Assembly (NCBI GenBank): GCA_046582635.1
Contig: JAYGEA010000172.1
Location: 1-13,655 of the forward strand
Reading direction: 5' to 3'
Length of the DNA: 13,655 nt
Origin: GCA-2731375 sp046582635
GTDB taxonomy: Bacteria; Pseudomonadota; Alphaproteobacteria; GCA-2731375
Below the pieces are notes generated by a model. It did no database searches. It was not told the DNA's origin and saw only the letters and a list, made by a program, of their open reading frames with translations. The position numbers and the translations under genes are program-made. Shown here piece by piece: positions 13,496 through 13,655 of this stretch; positions within the stretch are counted from its first letter, which is position 1; the number at the start of each line of letters is the position of its first letter.

Positions 13496-13633
13496 CACAG
13501 TACACGACAACCACGACAATAATATCATTGCCGGACTTGATCCGGCAATCCAGGGCTACAAACTCCAGTGTTAGCGGCTCTGGATCCCCGGGTCTCCGCT
13601 TCGCTACGCCCGGGGATGACGGTGTGTACTGTG
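13496..13633. repeat. 138-bp composite palindromic element with 10-bp terminal inverted repeats
   Basis: Outer arms CACAGTACAC (13496-13505) and GTGTACTGTG (13624-13633) are exact inverted copies. Inside are two perfect hairpins: ATTGCCGGA/TCCGGCAAT (13527-13535/13541-13549, loop CTTGA) and ATCCCCGGG/CCCGGGGAT (13584-13592/13609-13617, 16-base loop). A linking pair ATCCAG/CTGGAT (13548-13553/13580-13585) joins them. The inner hairpin words resemble intergenic palindromic repeats that are frequent in alphaproteobacterial genomes. The whole could be a repeat-family unit or a MITE-like non-autonomous element; no target-site duplication is visible. It has no coding sequence and fills most of the 189-base gap at the right edge. 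Confidence 0.6.
13519..13548 (-). promoter_or_regulatory. Candidate promoter for the aminotransferase operon, inside a repeat
   Basis: On the minus strand TTGCCG (13548-13543) and TATTAT (13524-13519) are 18 bases apart, giving a leader of roughly 45 bases before the ATG at 13466. The -35 is formed by one arm of the palindrome at 13527-13549. It is the best pair I found in the upstream region, but the evidence is two hexamers only. Confidence 0.3.
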
Positions 13634-13655
13634 GCCCCAGGGACCTGGCAATGGT

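Noticed and set aside
1..13655. A defence, toxin-antitoxin, prophage or secondary-metabolite system
   Set aside because: I looked for nuclease, reverse transcriptase, toxin/antitoxin pairs, phage and NRPS/PKS signatures and saw none. The content is metabolic, transport, repair and regulatory.

Overview
The window looks like chromosomal DNA from a GC-rich alphaproteobacterium, most likely in or near the Rhodospirillales. This is inferred from codon bias, tightly packed genes, the nth/DUF2244/dapB neighbourhood, and a palindromic repeat of the GCCGGA...TCCGGC kind at the right edge. No taxonomic search was possible. I see fifteen complete genes, one partial ORF at the left edge, and no rRNA, tRNA, CRISPR array, prophage or recognisable defence cassette. 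No gene-free stretch exceeds 300 bases; the longest is 189 bases at the right edge.

Region 1 (1-2400). A short basic ORF tail and a 25-bp-spaced direct repeat may be the end of an insertion element. Then come three minus-strand genes: a DUF2182 membrane protein with clustered Cys/His, a DMT/EamA exporter starting with GTG, and a TerB-like protein just upstream of the exporter.

Region 2 (2400-4561). A MocR-type regulator (GntR helix-turn-helix fused to an aminotransferase fold) diverges from a VOC-family protein. The AT-rich intergenic DNA holds an inverted repeat, and one arm of it covers the -35 of a strong candidate mocR promoter. This is a self-contained regulator/target pair.

Region 3 (4565-6998). 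Housekeeping genes: a 4HBT thioesterase coupled to nth (endonuclease III), a divergent DUF2244 membrane protein starting only 17 bp away, and dapB (lysine/diaminopimelate synthesis).

Region 4 (7090-9905). A plus-strand run with 21- and 14-bp gaps: a PPP-type phosphatase-like protein that has lost every recognisable metal ligand, an MDR-family quinone-oxidoreductase-like enzyme, and a classical SDR. The intact pseudophosphatase is the most unusual gene in the window.

Region 5 (9931-13655). A minus-strand cluster reads in the order class I/II aminotransferase, D-erythronate-dehydrogenase-like enzyme, DHRS6/BDH2-like SDR, and a small unknown membrane protein, with gaps of 31, 23 and 44 bp. It probably encodes a catabolic or interconversion route for a small amino or hydroxy acid, substrate unknown. 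Upstream lies a 138-bp composite palindromic element with 10-bp terminal inverted repeats; it may supply the operon promoter.
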